Below are positions 56,827-64,000 of a DNA stretch of 64,000 nucleotides, one piece after another. The notes beneath the pieces were generated by a model. That model was given only the letters and a program-made list of their open reading frames with translations. It had not been told where the DNA came from and did not search any database. The stretch is from Streptomyces filipinensis (GTDB lineage Bacteria > Actinomycetota > Actinomycetes > Streptomycetales > Streptomycetaceae): positions 300,516 through 364,515 of the forward strand of contig NZ_BMTD01000009.1 in the NCBI RefSeq assembly GCF_014649495.1, read 5' to 3'. Position 1 is the first letter of the stretch. Each line of letters begins with the position of its first letter. Made by a program: the position numbers and the translations under genes.

Positions 56827-58062
56827 ATGGACGACCGGCTGCCCGACCACCGCCGTCTCGGCCGCGAGCTCGACCTGTTCGACACCGACCCCCTGATGGG
56901 TGCCGGCCTGCCGTACTGGCTGCCCGACGGCGCGGTCGTCCGGCACACCCTGGAGGAGTACATCCGCGAGGCGGAACGCCGCGCCGGGTACCGGCACGTG
57001 TACTCGCCCGCGCTCGGCAAACGGGAGCTCTACGAGATCTCCGGGCACTGGGCCCACTACAGCGACGACATGTACCCGCCGATGAAGCTGGGCCCCCATG
57101 AGTCCGAGGAGGTGGTGCTGCGGCCGAGCCTGTGCCCGCACCACGCCCTGATCTACCGCTCCCGCTCCCACAGCCACCGCGAGCTGCCCCTCAGGATCGC
57201 CGAGCTGGGCGGCATGTACCGCGCCGAACGCTCCGGCGTCCTCGGCGGCCTGACCCGCGTGCGGGCCATCCAGCTCAACGACGCGCACATCTTCTGCACC
57301 CTGGAACAGTCGGTCCAGGAGGCCCGTGCCGCGCTGGAGCTGATCGCCCGCGCCTACGCCGACCTGGGCATCGAGGCCGTACGCCACCGCCTGTCGCTGC
57401 CCGGCGCGGGCGGCAAGTACGTCGCCGATCCCGGGCTGTGGCGCCGGGCCACCGAGCTGCTGCGGGAGGTGCTGGACGCGTCCGGGGTGGCGTACGAGGA
57501 GGCGGAGGGCGAGGCCGCCTTCTACGGCCCGAAGATCGACGTGCAGATCGCCGACCCGGCCGGCCGGGAGTCCACCCTGTCCACCGTGCAGATCGACTTC
57601 CACCAGCCGGCCCGGTTCGACCTGCACTACATCGGCGCCGACGGCGCGAAGCACCGGCCGGTGATGGTGCACCGCAGCGTCATCGGCAGCGTCGAGCGGG
57701 CCGTCGCCCACCTCGTCGAGGTGCACGCCGGCGCCTTTCCGGCCTGGCTGGCCCCCCTCCAGCTGGTGGTGCTGCCGGTCGCCGAGGAGCAGGCCGGGCA
57801 GGCGGCGGCGGTCGTCCAACAGGCCCTGGAGCTGGGCCTGCGGGCCGAGCTCGCCGGTCCCGGGCAGGGCACCCTGGGCGCCCGGATCCGCGCGGCCCGT
57901 CTGGTGCCGTACCAGGCGGTGATCGGCGCCCGTGAGGCCGAGGCCGGACTGGCCGCCGTACGCCTGCGGGACGGCCGGCGCCCCGGGGAGCTGCCGGTGC
58001 CCGGGCTGCTGGCCCGGATCGCCGCCCAAGTGGCCGCACGCGGCACCGCGCTGTGGGACTGA
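56827..58062 (+). CDS. Short threonyl-tRNA synthetase lacking editing domains
   Basis: 411-aa class II ThrRS with only the catalytic core and anticodon-binding domain. Motif 2 lies in MYRAERSGVLGGLTRVRAIQLNDAHIFC, and the zinc ligands are Cys in RPSLCPHH, His in NDAHIF and His in MVHRSVIGSVERAV. The C-terminal anticodon domain ends RLRDGRRPGELPVPGLL. Full-length bacterial ThrRS is about 640 aa; the N-terminal TGS and serine-editing domains are absent. ATG 56827 follows GAGGAGGAG. It is probably a second, conditional enzyme next to a canonical thrS elsewhere. It could alternatively have a non-canonical role such as Thr activation for a metabolite. Confidence 0.9.
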   Translation: MDDRLPDHRRLGRELDLFDTDPLMGAGLPYWLPDGAVVRHTLEEYIREAERRAGYRHVYSPALGKRELYEISGHWAHYSDDMYPPMKLGPHESEEVVLRPSLCPHHALIYRSRSHSHRELPLRIAELGGMYRAERSGVLGGLTRVRAIQLNDAHIFCTLEQSVQEARAALELIARAYADLGIEAVRHRLSLPGAGGKYVADPGLWRRATELLREVLDASGVAYEEAEGEAAFYGPKIDVQIADPAGRESTLSTVQIDFHQPARFDLHYIGADGAKHRPVMVHRSVIGSVERAVAHLVEVHAGAFPAWLAPLQLVVLPVAEEQAGQAAAVVQQALELGLRAELAGPGQGTLGARIRAARLVPYQAVIGAREAEAGLAAVRLRDGRRPGELPVPGLLARIAAQVAARGTALWD

Positions 58063-58119
58063 TCGCGGTCCGGCTGATCACCGCGGGGATGATGCAGAGC
58101 TGACCGCCGGGCGTTGATC

Positions 58120-58125
58120 TAGGGT
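58120..58125 (+). promoter_or_regulatory. Possible -10 of the nucleoside hydrolase gene
   Basis: TAGGGT lies about 30 bp before GTG 58156, leaving a short leader that contains the AAGGAG ribosome-binding site. Confidence 0.4.
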
Positions 58126-58155
58126 TTGAGCGTCGGTACGACGAAGGAGTCCGCT

Positions 58156-59121
58156 GTGACCGGTCAGCCCATCCCCGTGATCATCGACTGCGACACCGGC
58201 GTCGACGACGCCCTGGCCCTGCTGCTCGCCGTACGCCACCCCGGCCTGGACCTGCGGGCGGTGACCTGCGTGGCCGGGAACACGGACGTCGACGGCGTGG
58301 TCCGCAACACCCTGACCGTGCTGGAGCAGGCGGGCGCCCCGGACATCCCGGTGGGCCGGGGCGCCGAACGCCCGCTGATCGAACCCGCCCGCCCGGCCCG
58401 GCACGTGCACGGCTCCGACGGCATGGGCGACCTGGGCCTGCCCGCGCCGACCCGCGCCCCGGCGGACGTCGACGCCGTCACCCTGCTGCGCCGCGAGATC
58501 CTGGCCTCCCCACGCCCGGTCACCCTGATCCCGACCGCGCCGCTGACGAACATCGCCCTGCTGCTGCGCACCCACCCGGAGGTGACCCGCAACATCGAGC
58601 GGATCGTCTTCATGGGCGGCGCGGTGGCCGTCGGGAACGCCACGCCCGTGGCCGAGTTCAACGTCTGGCACGACCCGGAGGCGGCGGCGATCCTGCTCAC
58701 GGCCGGGGTGCCGATCACGATGTACGGCCTCGACGTGTTCATGCGGGTCGTCGTGGACGCCCCGGACGTCCACCGGCTGCGCGCGAGCAGCGACCCCGGC
58801 ACCCGGCTGGCCGGCGAACTCCTCGCGCACCGGCCGACCACCCAGGGCGAGGCCCCGGAGGCGGAGGAGGCGGGCGGCCTCGGCGACGCGGGCGCCGTGT
58901 GTGCCGTCGCCGACCCGGCCGGCCTCACCACCCGCCTGCTGCCGGTCGAGGTGTCCCTGGCGCCCGGCCCGGCCCGGGGCCAGACGATCGTCGACCGCCG
59001 GCCACGCCCGGGCGAGTCCGAGATCCACGAGGGCAAGCGCGAACACGCCCTGGTGGACGTGGCCTTGGAGGTCGACGTGGACCGCTACGTGAAGCTGTAC
59101 CTGGAGACGGTGGAGCGCTAG
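58156..59121 (+). CDS. Nucleoside hydrolase (IU-NH family)
   Basis: 321-aa N-ribohydrolase that cleaves purine and pyrimidine nucleosides to base and ribose. The calcium-binding signature is IIDCDTGVDDALALLLA (DxDxxxDD), with the further ligands and substrate residues in PTAPLTNIALLL and FMGGAVAVGNATPVAEFNVWHDPEAA. The family's active-site His/Glu positions appear in the last segment. GTG 58156 is fixed by AAGGAG 7 nt upstream. It overlaps by 4 bp the 3' end of the convergent Ni/Co transporter gene. Confidence 0.93.
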   Translation: MTGQPIPVIIDCDTGVDDALALLLAVRHPGLDLRAVTCVAGNTDVDGVVRNTLTVLEQAGAPDIPVGRGAERPLIEPARPARHVHGSDGMGDLGLPAPTRAPADVDAVTLLRREILASPRPVTLIPTAPLTNIALLLRTHPEVTRNIERIVFMGGAVAVGNATPVAEFNVWHDPEAAAILLTAGVPITMYGLDVFMRVVVDAPDVHRLRASSDPGTRLAGELLAHRPTTQGEAPEAEEAGGLGDAGAVCAVADPAGLTTRLLPVEVSLAPGPARGQTIVDRRPRPGESEIHEGKREHALVDVALEVDVDRYVKLYLETVER

Positions 59122-60233
59122 TCCGTGGCGGGGGCGGCGCCGCTCGTGGAGGCCGCGCCGGAGGCCGTCCAGCGTTCCTCCACCCGGGCGATGCGCCAGT
59201 AGGCCAGCGCCCCCGCCCACACCACCACGAACAGGCCGACGATGAGGTAGCCGACGTTGTCCAGGTCGAGTCCGGCGATCCAGCCGCTGACGCCGTCGTG
59301 CAGGCCGAACTTCTCGTGCAGGACGCCGACCAGCTCGATCGTGCCGATGAAGAAGGCGACGGCGATGGACAGCCCGGTGATGGCGAGGTTGTAGAAGACC
59401 TTGCGGACGGGGTGGGAGAACGCCCACTGGTAGGCGAAGTTCATGAACGTGCCGTCCAGTGTGTCGAACAGGCTCATGCCGGCGGCGAACAGCAGCGGCA
59501 GGCACAGGATCGCGTACCAGGGCAGGCCCGCCGCGGCGCCGGAGCCGGCCATCACCATCAGCGTGACCTCGGTGGCCGTGTCGAACCCGAGCCCGAAGAG
59601 GAAGCCGAGCGGGAACATCTGGCCGGGCCGGCTGACGGACTTGGTCAGCCGGCCGAGGATCCGGTTCATGAAACCGCGGGAGTCCAGGTGCTGTTCGAGC
59701 TCCCGCTCGTCGTACGTCCCGGCGCGCATCGCGCGGAAGACCTTCACGATGCCCGTCAGGGCGACCAGGTTCAGGGCCGCGATGAGGTAGAGGAACGTGC
59801 CGGAGATCGTCGTCCCCAGGAAGCCGAGCGCCTGGTGGGTGCGGGAGTGCTCGTCCATCACCTTGCCGGCGAGCTGGGTTCCGCCGGCGATCAGCGCGGC
59901 CAGCACGACCACCACGCTGGAGTGGCCGAGTGCGAACCAGAAGCCCACGGACACCGGCCGCTTGCCGTCGGCCATCAGTTTGCGGGTGGTGTTGTCGATG
60001 GCGGCGATGTGGTCGGCGTCGAAGGCGTGCCGCATGCCGAGGGTGTAGGCGGTGACACCGAGCCCGATGCCGAAGACGTCGGTGCCGACCTTGTAGTGCT
60101 CGGGCACGACCAGCAGGAAGAGGATCCCGAAGGCGACGACGTGCAGGGCGACGATCACCGCCAGCAGCCCCGCCGTCTTCAGGGTGTCCTCGCGACGCCA
60201 GCGGAAGGACGCAGCATCGGCCATCGGGTTCAC
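59118..60233 (-). CDS. Nickel/cobalt permease (NiCoT/HoxN family) under B12 control
   Basis: 371-aa membrane transporter with eight helices. The NiCoT signature HAFDADHIAAIDNTTRK and the second conserved segment LFFALGHSSVVVVLAAL-type are present (here FWFALGHSSVVVVLAALIAG). It imports Ni2+ or Co2+ with high affinity. A cobalamin riboswitch in the leader points to cobalt supply for B12 rather than nickel. GTG 60233 is preferred because GAGGTG lies 7 nt upstream; ATG 60224 is an alternative. The 3' end overlaps the nucleoside hydrolase gene by 4 bp. An ArsR regulator is divergent across the leader. Confidence 0.93.
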   Translation of the reverse strand: MNPMADAASFRWRREDTLKTAGLLAVIVALHVVAFGILFLLVVPEHYKVGTDVFGIGLGVTAYTLGMRHAFDADHIAAIDNTTRKLMADGKRPVSVGFWFALGHSSVVVVLAALIAGGTQLAGKVMDEHSRTHQALGFLGTTISGTFLYLIAALNLVALTGIVKVFRAMRAGTYDERELEQHLDSRGFMNRILGRLTKSVSRPGQMFPLGFLFGLGFDTATEVTLMVMAGSGAAAGLPWYAILCLPLLFAAGMSLFDTLDGTFMNFAYQWAFSHPVRKVFYNLAITGLSIAVAFFIGTIELVGVLHEKFGLHDGVSGWIAGLDLDNVGYLIVGLFVVVWAGALAYWRIARVEERWTASGAASTSGAAPATD

Positions 60234-60267
60234 GCTCCAGCACCTCGTGGATCACTTCGTGAGCTGC

Positions 60268-60443
60268 CGTGGCCGGTCTCCTGGCTGACGGGTGCCGATG
60301 TCCGCCGCCCCTGCCTTCCCAGTCGTACGACCGACCAGTGGCCCGGCGGTTGCCGGACGGGACGGGGACTCCCCGATCACAGTGGCGAGGGCCGCGTCGG
60401 CATGGACCCTGAAGGGCCGTCACCGACTTCCCGAGCACCACGG
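60268..60443 (-). promoter_or_regulatory. Cobalamin (B12) riboswitch
   Basis: On the minus strand the leader contains the B12 box GCCAGGAGACCGGCC (60271-60285), the conserved CTGGGAAGGC, GACGCGG...GCCACTGTG (around 60380-60395) and a 5' GGGAAGTCGGTG near 60430. Spacing and order match the adenosylcobalamin aptamer. B12 binding would reduce translation of the transporter whose GTG start lies 35 bp downstream. Confidence 0.93.
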
Positions 60444-60535
60444 CCCGCCCACCGTACGGGCGCGGGCACTCCGCTGCATAGCTGCGCACCCGTGCAGGTA
60501 TTCAAGATCACAGAGCCGCCTGCGAGGATGACGCC

Positions 60536-60880
60536 ATGCATCTCGTGCCTGCCGACCGAGCCGACCGGCGCACCATCGACGGTCACCGGGTGTGCGACGC
60601 GATCGCCGCCATCGGTGACGCGGAGCGGGTGCGCGCCTGGGCCGGCCGCTTCTCGCTGCTGGCCGACGCCAACCGGCTCGCCCTGCTCCTCGCCCTGCAC
60701 CGCACCGGTCCGCTCGCCGTCTCCGACCTGGCCGTCGCCACCGGTATGAACGACCCCGCCGTCTCCCAGGCCCTGCGGCTGCTGCGTGCGGCGGGTGTCG
60801 TGGCCGGGGAGAAGGAGGGGCGCGTGGTGCGGTACCGCGTGGTGGACGCCGATGTGCGCGCGGTGCTGGACCACTGCTGA
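60536..60880 (+). CDS. ArsR/SmtB-type transcriptional regulator
   Basis: 114-aa winged-helix regulator of the metal-sensing ArsR type: LADANRLALLLALHRTGPLAVSDLAVATGMNDPAVSQALRLLRAAGVVAG, then the wing GRVVRYRVVDADV. Possible metal ligands are the N-terminal His and the C-terminal His-Cys pair (DHC at the end), plus Asp and His in the first 20 residues. It is divergent from the B12-controlled Ni/Co transporter, so Co or Ni sensing is inferred, as in NmtR and KmtR. ATG 60536 lies behind GAGGAT at leaderless spacing. Confidence 0.88.
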   Translation: MHLVPADRADRRTIDGHRVCDAIAAIGDAERVRAWAGRFSLLADANRLALLLALHRTGPLAVSDLAVATGMNDPAVSQALRLLRAAGVVAGEKEGRVVRYRVVDADVRAVLDHC

Positions 60881-60898
60881 GACGCGCCCCCGGCCGGC

Positions 60899-61663
60899 CT
60901 AACCCACGCTCGGGCTCGGGCTCGGGCCCGCGCCGGTGATGCCGTTGATGTCGACGGGGGTGGACGTCGCGTTCGGCGGTGGGGTGAGGACCACCTCCGG
61001 CTGGCCGGCGGCCGGGGGCGGCGGGGTCAGGTCGGAGGCGGGCAGCTTCGGCGGGGTCGTCTGCTGGAACAGGGTCTGGTCGAAGTCGACCAGGCCCGTC
61101 TTCTCCATCACCGTCATGTGGTCCAGGACCGTGTTGTTGGCCTGGTCGGCGAGGGCGCGCACCAGCGAGTTCTTGGTCGTGGACCGGATCTTCGAGATGG
61201 TGTTGAAGATCGCGCCGTGCGTCATCCGCAGGATGTTGGCGAAGTCGCTGTCGAACTTCTTCCCGCTGTCCGCCTTCAGCTGGCTGACGAATCCCTGCTG
61301 CTGCGGGCTCGGCAGGTCGGGCAGCGTGACGTTCAGCATCGGCGCGATCTTGCGGCAGGTGATGTCCAGGGCGGCGTGCCCGTCGACCAGGTGCTTGCTG
61401 GCCGTGATGACCGCCGGCGTCGTGCCCTTCTGCAGCCCTATCTGCCCCACCGGGTACTCCCACAGACCGGCCGCCCGCACCTTCACGACGAAGTCCCGGT
61501 CCTGCTCGGTGAGCGGACCCCACTGGGTGTTGGCGATGACGCGGTCCTGGGCAGCGGTGACCGTGTTCAGCCCGAGCATGCTCGGGTAGGCCAGTGCCAC
61601 GAGGGTCATGGCCATCGCACCGCCCACGAAGAGAGTTCCCGTCGCGTTCCGCGAAAAGCGCAC
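60899..61663 (-). CDS. Exported DUF4142-domain protein
   Basis: 254-aa protein. A signal-anchor (LFVGGAMAMTLVALAYP) is followed by a DUF4142 helical bundle (about 55-190: LTEQDRDFVVKVRAAGLWEYPVGQIGLQKGTTPAV, LVDGHAALDITCRK). The C-terminal tail is Pro/Ser-rich (TPPPPAAGQPEVVLTPPP). DUF4142 proteins are ferritin-like and mostly of unknown function; a few respond to envelope stress. GTG 61663 is set by GGAGG 4 nt upstream. It is convergent with the ArsR gene. Confidence 0.88.
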   Translation of the reverse strand: MRFSRNATGTLFVGGAMAMTLVALAYPSMLGLNTVTAAQDRVIANTQWGPLTEQDRDFVVKVRAAGLWEYPVGQIGLQKGTTPAVITASKHLVDGHAALDITCRKIAPMLNVTLPDLPSPQQQGFVSQLKADSGKKFDSDFANILRMTHGAIFNTISKIRSTTKNSLVRALADQANNTVLDHMTVMEKTGLVDFDQTLFQQTTPPKLPASDLTPPPPAAGQPEVVLTPPPNATSTPVDINGITGAGPSPSPSVG

Positions 61664-61880
61664 CGTGCCTCCTGCCCGGTCGTGGATCCCGCCCACGGTG
61701 ACGGCGCGGGCGGTTCGGACGCACAGCAGTACGGACGCGGGAGCGATTCGTCTCTGAGGTTCGGGTAAAAATTCCCGGACGCCGAGGTCCTGGGCGGTGA
61801 TTGCCATGTGTTGGTGCACATGACAAACGGTTGGCCAAAGATTGACCCGTCTCCGGGAGAAGGCGGCCGAAACGCGGTCC

Positions 61881-61886
61881 TAGATT
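61881..61886 (+). promoter_or_regulatory. Leaderless -10 element of the oxygenase-like gene
   Basis: TAGATT lies 6 nt before ATG 61893, the same sequence and spacing as upstream of the murJ-like gene at 12985. Confidence 0.55.
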
Positions 61887-61892
61887 CGCGGC

Positions 61893-62579
61893 ATGCCCCC
61901 ACAGCCACCTCCCCGCATGCCCGCGGCCCTCCCCGTCCTGCCCTACCGCAAGCCCACCAAGGGCCGCGACTACTGGGTGCTGGACGACGCCCTGCCCGAG
62001 ATCGACGCCGTGCGGAAGCGGTGCCTGGCCAAGGACGACTGGGTCAAGGGCTACCCGTACACCTCCGAGACCTGGCCCGGTCTGCGCGCGATGCCCGGAC
62101 TGGAGCCCGGCGAACTCTCCCGCATCGAAGGCCTGGTGAGGAAGGCCACCGGGGCGAAGGAGCTGTGGGTGCAGCAGACGCCCGGCGGCGGCACCCTGAA
62201 CCACAACTGCGTCCAGGTGGTCGGCGAGGGCGAGAGCGAGCCCCGCCCGCACACCGACTCCCGCGCGCTGTGCCGGTACGCGGCCGTGCTCTACCTCAAC
62301 CCGGACGTCCCCAAGGACTGCGGCACCGCCTTCTACCGTCAGTCGCTGCCCGGCGGCCGGCTGGGCGGCAACATCGTCCAGGCGCCGCACAACAACCTCG
62401 TCGAGGCCCTGGGCACCCGCTTCGTGCCGGGCGACCACTTCGAGGAGGACGTCCGCGTCCCGCACAAGTACAACCGTCTGCTCCTCTACAACGCCAACCT
62501 CGTCCACAGCGCCACCCGTTACTGCGGCAGGACGCTGGAGGAGAAGCGGATGACGGCGGTCTTCTTCTGGATGGCGTGA
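61893..62579 (+). CDS. 2-oxoglutarate/Fe(II) oxygenase-fold protein (DUF6445-like)
   Basis: 228-aa soluble protein. The double-stranded beta-helix iron triad is visible: HTD in PRPHTDSRALCRYAAVLYLN, His in LLYNANLVHSATRY, and Arg near RTLEEKRMTAVFFW for 2-oxoglutarate. This matches a bacterial family without known substrate. It stands alone between a DUF4142 gene and the ctaD region. ATG 61893 follows TAGATT at leaderless spacing. The 100 bp downstream to the convergent gene hold no further gene. Confidence 0.85.
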   Translation: MPPQPPPRMPAALPVLPYRKPTKGRDYWVLDDALPEIDAVRKRCLAKDDWVKGYPYTSETWPGLRAMPGLEPGELSRIEGLVRKATGAKELWVQQTPGGGTLNHNCVQVVGEGESEPRPHTDSRALCRYAAVLYLNPDVPKDCGTAFYRQSLPGGRLGGNIVQAPHNNLVEALGTRFVPGDHFEEDVRVPHKYNRLLLYNANLVHSATRYCGRTLEEKRMTAVFFWMA

Positions 62580-62679
62580 GGCGGACGCCCCCCGCTGAAC
62601 CCCCCGGGCTCCTCGCGCCCACCTCGCGTGCCGTCCCCTGTCCCAGCGTCCACGGCACCTTGCGCGGTGCGGCCTCGCG

Positions 62680-63024
62680 TCACAGGACCAGCAGCAGCGC
62701 CGCCACCGCCGTGCAGCCCGCGCACACCGCCAGGGCCACGCCCACGCAGCGCCGCCGGAGTTCCTGGTAGCGGTGCTCGTACTCGGTGCGCAGCGACGCG
62801 CACCGGGCCGCGATCCGTTCCAGGTCCGCCCGGGCCCGCTGCAGGCTGTCGGCGACGTACCGGCGTTCGATCTCCTCGCGCTGCCCGGTCGTCAGCCACT
62901 CCAGGGGCCCCGCGAACTCCCGCGCGCGCTGCTCCGCCTCGGCGATCCGGGCCTGCCAGAGCAGGTACCCCTCCACCTCGTCGGCCAGGGCGCCGTCGGC
63001 GCCCCGCCGTGGCGTACCGGTCAC
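62680..63024 (-). CDS. Coiled-coil protein with C-terminal membrane helix, coupled to ctaD
   Basis: 114-aa protein. A long amphipathic coiled coil (WQARIAEAEQRAREFAG, DSLQRARADLERIAARCASL) precedes one C-terminal helix (CVGVALAVCAGCTAVAALLLVL), giving a tail-anchored topology. Its GTG overlaps the ctaD stop (GTGA), so it is translated with ctaD. It has no similarity to known cytochrome oxidase subunits that I can see; a small assembly or scaffold partner is inferred. Unknown function. Confidence 0.75.
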   Translation of the reverse strand: MTGTPRRGADGALADEVEGYLLWQARIAEAEQRAREFAGPLEWLTTGQREEIERRYVADSLQRARADLERIAARCASLRTEYEHRYQELRRRCVGVALAVCAGCTAVAALLLVL

Positions 63025-64000
63025 CCCTCGCCCCGGTCGGTCCGCACCGGGACCTGGACCTCCTGCTCGCTCATCGCGATGTCGGGGTGGTGCAGGTCGA
63101 ACGCCGGGGACTCGCTGCGGATCCGGGGCAGGGTGACGAAGTTGTGCCGCGGCGGCGGGCAGGACGTCGCCCACTCCAGCGAACGGCCGTAGCCCCACGG
63201 GTCGTCGATGCCCACCGGCTCGCCGTACCTGGCCGTCTTCCAGATGTTGTAGAGGAACGGCAGGATCGACAGGCCGAGCAGGAACGAGCCGATCGTGGAG
63301 AGGGTGTTCAGGGCGGTGAAGCCGTCGCTGGCCAGATAGTCGGCGTAGCGGCGCGGCATGCCCTCGGCGCCCAGCCAGTGCTGGACCAGGAACGTGGCGT
63401 GGAAGCCGACGAACAGCGTCCAGAAGGTGATCTTGCCGAGGCGCTCGTCCAGCATCTTGCCGGTGAACTTGGGCCACCAGAAGTGGAATCCGCAGAACAT
63501 GGCGAAGACGACCGTGCCGAAGACGACGTAGTGGAAGTGGGCCACCACGAAGTACGAGTCGGAGACGTGGAAGTCCATCGGCGGCGAGGCCAGGATGACG
63601 CCGGTCAGTCCGCCGAAGAGGAACGTCACCAGGAAGCCCGTGGCCCAGAGCATCGGTGTCTCGAAGGACACGGACCCCTTCCACATGGTGCCGATCCAGT
63701 TGAAGAACTTCACCCCGGTCGGGACGGCGATCAGGAAGGTCATGAAGGAGAAGAACGGCAGCAGCACACCACCGGTGACGTACATGTGGTGCGCCCACAC
63801 CGTCGCGGACAGGCCGGCGATCGCGATGGTCGCGGCGACGAGCCCCATGTAGCCGAAGATCGGCTTGCGGGAGAAGACCGGGATGACCTCGGTGACGATG
63901 CCGAAGAACGGCAGGGCGATGATGTACACCTCGGGATGGCCGAAGAACCAGAAGAGGTGTTGCCACAGCAGGACTCCGCCGTTCGCGGCGTCGAAGACGT
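63021..64000 (-). CDS. ctaD: Cytochrome c oxidase subunit I, partial (3' end)
   Basis: C-terminal ~325 residues of the haem-copper oxidase main subunit; the 5' end lies outside the window. Copper-B and haem ligands appear in HLFWFFGHPEVYIIALP, ATVWAHHMYVTGG (the His-His pair) and YFVVAHFHYVVFGTVVFAMF. The protein reduces O2 to water with proton pumping in the aa3 oxidase. The chromosome likely has a canonical ctaCDFE cluster elsewhere, so this may be a second copy. It is followed by an overlapping coiled-coil gene rather than other oxidase subunits. Confidence 0.97.
   Translation of the reverse strand, partial: VFDAANGGVLLWQHLFWFFGHPEVYIIALPFFGIVTEVIPVFSRKPIFGYMGLVAATIAIAGLSATVWAHHMYVTGGVLLPFFSFMTFLIAVPTGVKFFNWIGTMWKGSVSFETPMLWATGFLVTFLFGGLTGVILASPPMDFHVSDSYFVVAHFHYVVFGTVVFAMFCGFHFWWPKFTGKMLDERLGKITFWTLFVGFHATFLVQHWLGAEGMPRRYADYLASDGFTALNTLSTIGSFLLGLSILPFLYNIWKTARYGEPVGIDDPWGYGRSLEWATSCPPPRHNFVTLPRIRSESPAFDLHHPDIAMSEQEVQVPVRTDRGEG

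Overview
This is high-GC actinobacterial DNA, almost certainly the conserved chromosomal core of a Streptomyces. Codon third positions are nearly all G or C and GTG starts are frequent. The lineage markers fit: a proteasome activator (Bpa), a mycothiol-dependent isomerase-fold protein, a bkd branched-chain keto-acid dehydrogenase operon, multi-domain SpoIIE-type phosphatases, and Ser/Thr kinases with or without PASTA domains. I see no rRNA, tRNA, CRISPR array, insertion sequence, prophage or complete secondary-metabolite cluster.

Layout. 1-8.6 kb: a TrkA-type potassium channel cut by the window edge, a quinone oxidoreductase, a surface-anchored protein, Bpa, two divergent Ser/Thr kinases and a phosphotransferase. 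9.2-12.8 kb: bkdA-bkdB-bkdC. 13-16.5 kb: a MurJ-family flippase, a secreted protein and an epoxide-hydrolase-like enzyme. 16.5-18.9 kb: a tightly overlapping minus-strand set (GntR regulator, DUF1648 membrane protein, ECF sigma factor, SRPBCC-like protein). 19-25.5 kb: a D-Ala-D-Ala carboxypeptidase, a GntR-MFS pair, a mycothiol-family protein, a nitrilase-type hydrolase, a LURP-one protein and a GlxA-type AraC regulator. 25.6-33.8 kb: a cupin, a thioredoxin-NHL protein, an M18 aminopeptidase, an acyl-CoA dehydrogenase, an alpha/beta hydrolase behind twin palindromes, an SseB protein and a decayed pirin gene. 34-44.8 kb: a small secreted protein, an AI-2E exporter whose 3' end overlaps a large sensor phosphatase, aspS, a nucleotidyltransferase, DoxX, metG and a VWA protein. 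44.9-53.7 kb: FUSC, a membrane EEP phosphatase, a repeat cluster, membrane proteins, a second SpoIIE phosphatase with an unknown partner, and an M20 amidohydrolase. 53.8-64 kb: a small exported peptide divergent from an HTH-TPR regulator, a lipoprotein, a Thr-rich leader peptide and attenuator ahead of a short threonyl-tRNA synthetase, a nucleoside hydrolase, a Ni/Co permease under a cobalamin riboswitch, an ArsR regulator, a DUF4142 protein, a 2OG-oxygenase-like protein, and partial ctaD with a coupled coiled-coil protein.

Most is housekeeping DNA. Three places stand out. (1) 53815-55457: a small gene encoding a signal peptide plus a 21-residue mature tail is divergent from an HTH-TPR regulator, with a perfect AT-rich palindrome between them. 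This is the architecture of a peptide quorum-sensing pair. (2) 56672-58062: a leader peptide with four Thr codons and a strong attenuator hairpin precede a threonyl-tRNA synthetase that lacks the editing domain. (3) Many genes start without a leader, at a fixed TANNNT-N6/7-ATG spacing. Other loci worth checking are the pirin gene broken by two deletions, the twin 16-bp operator-like palindromes at 32.4 kb, the overlapping convergent gene tails at 35.5 kb and the 65-bp direct repeats at 48 kb.
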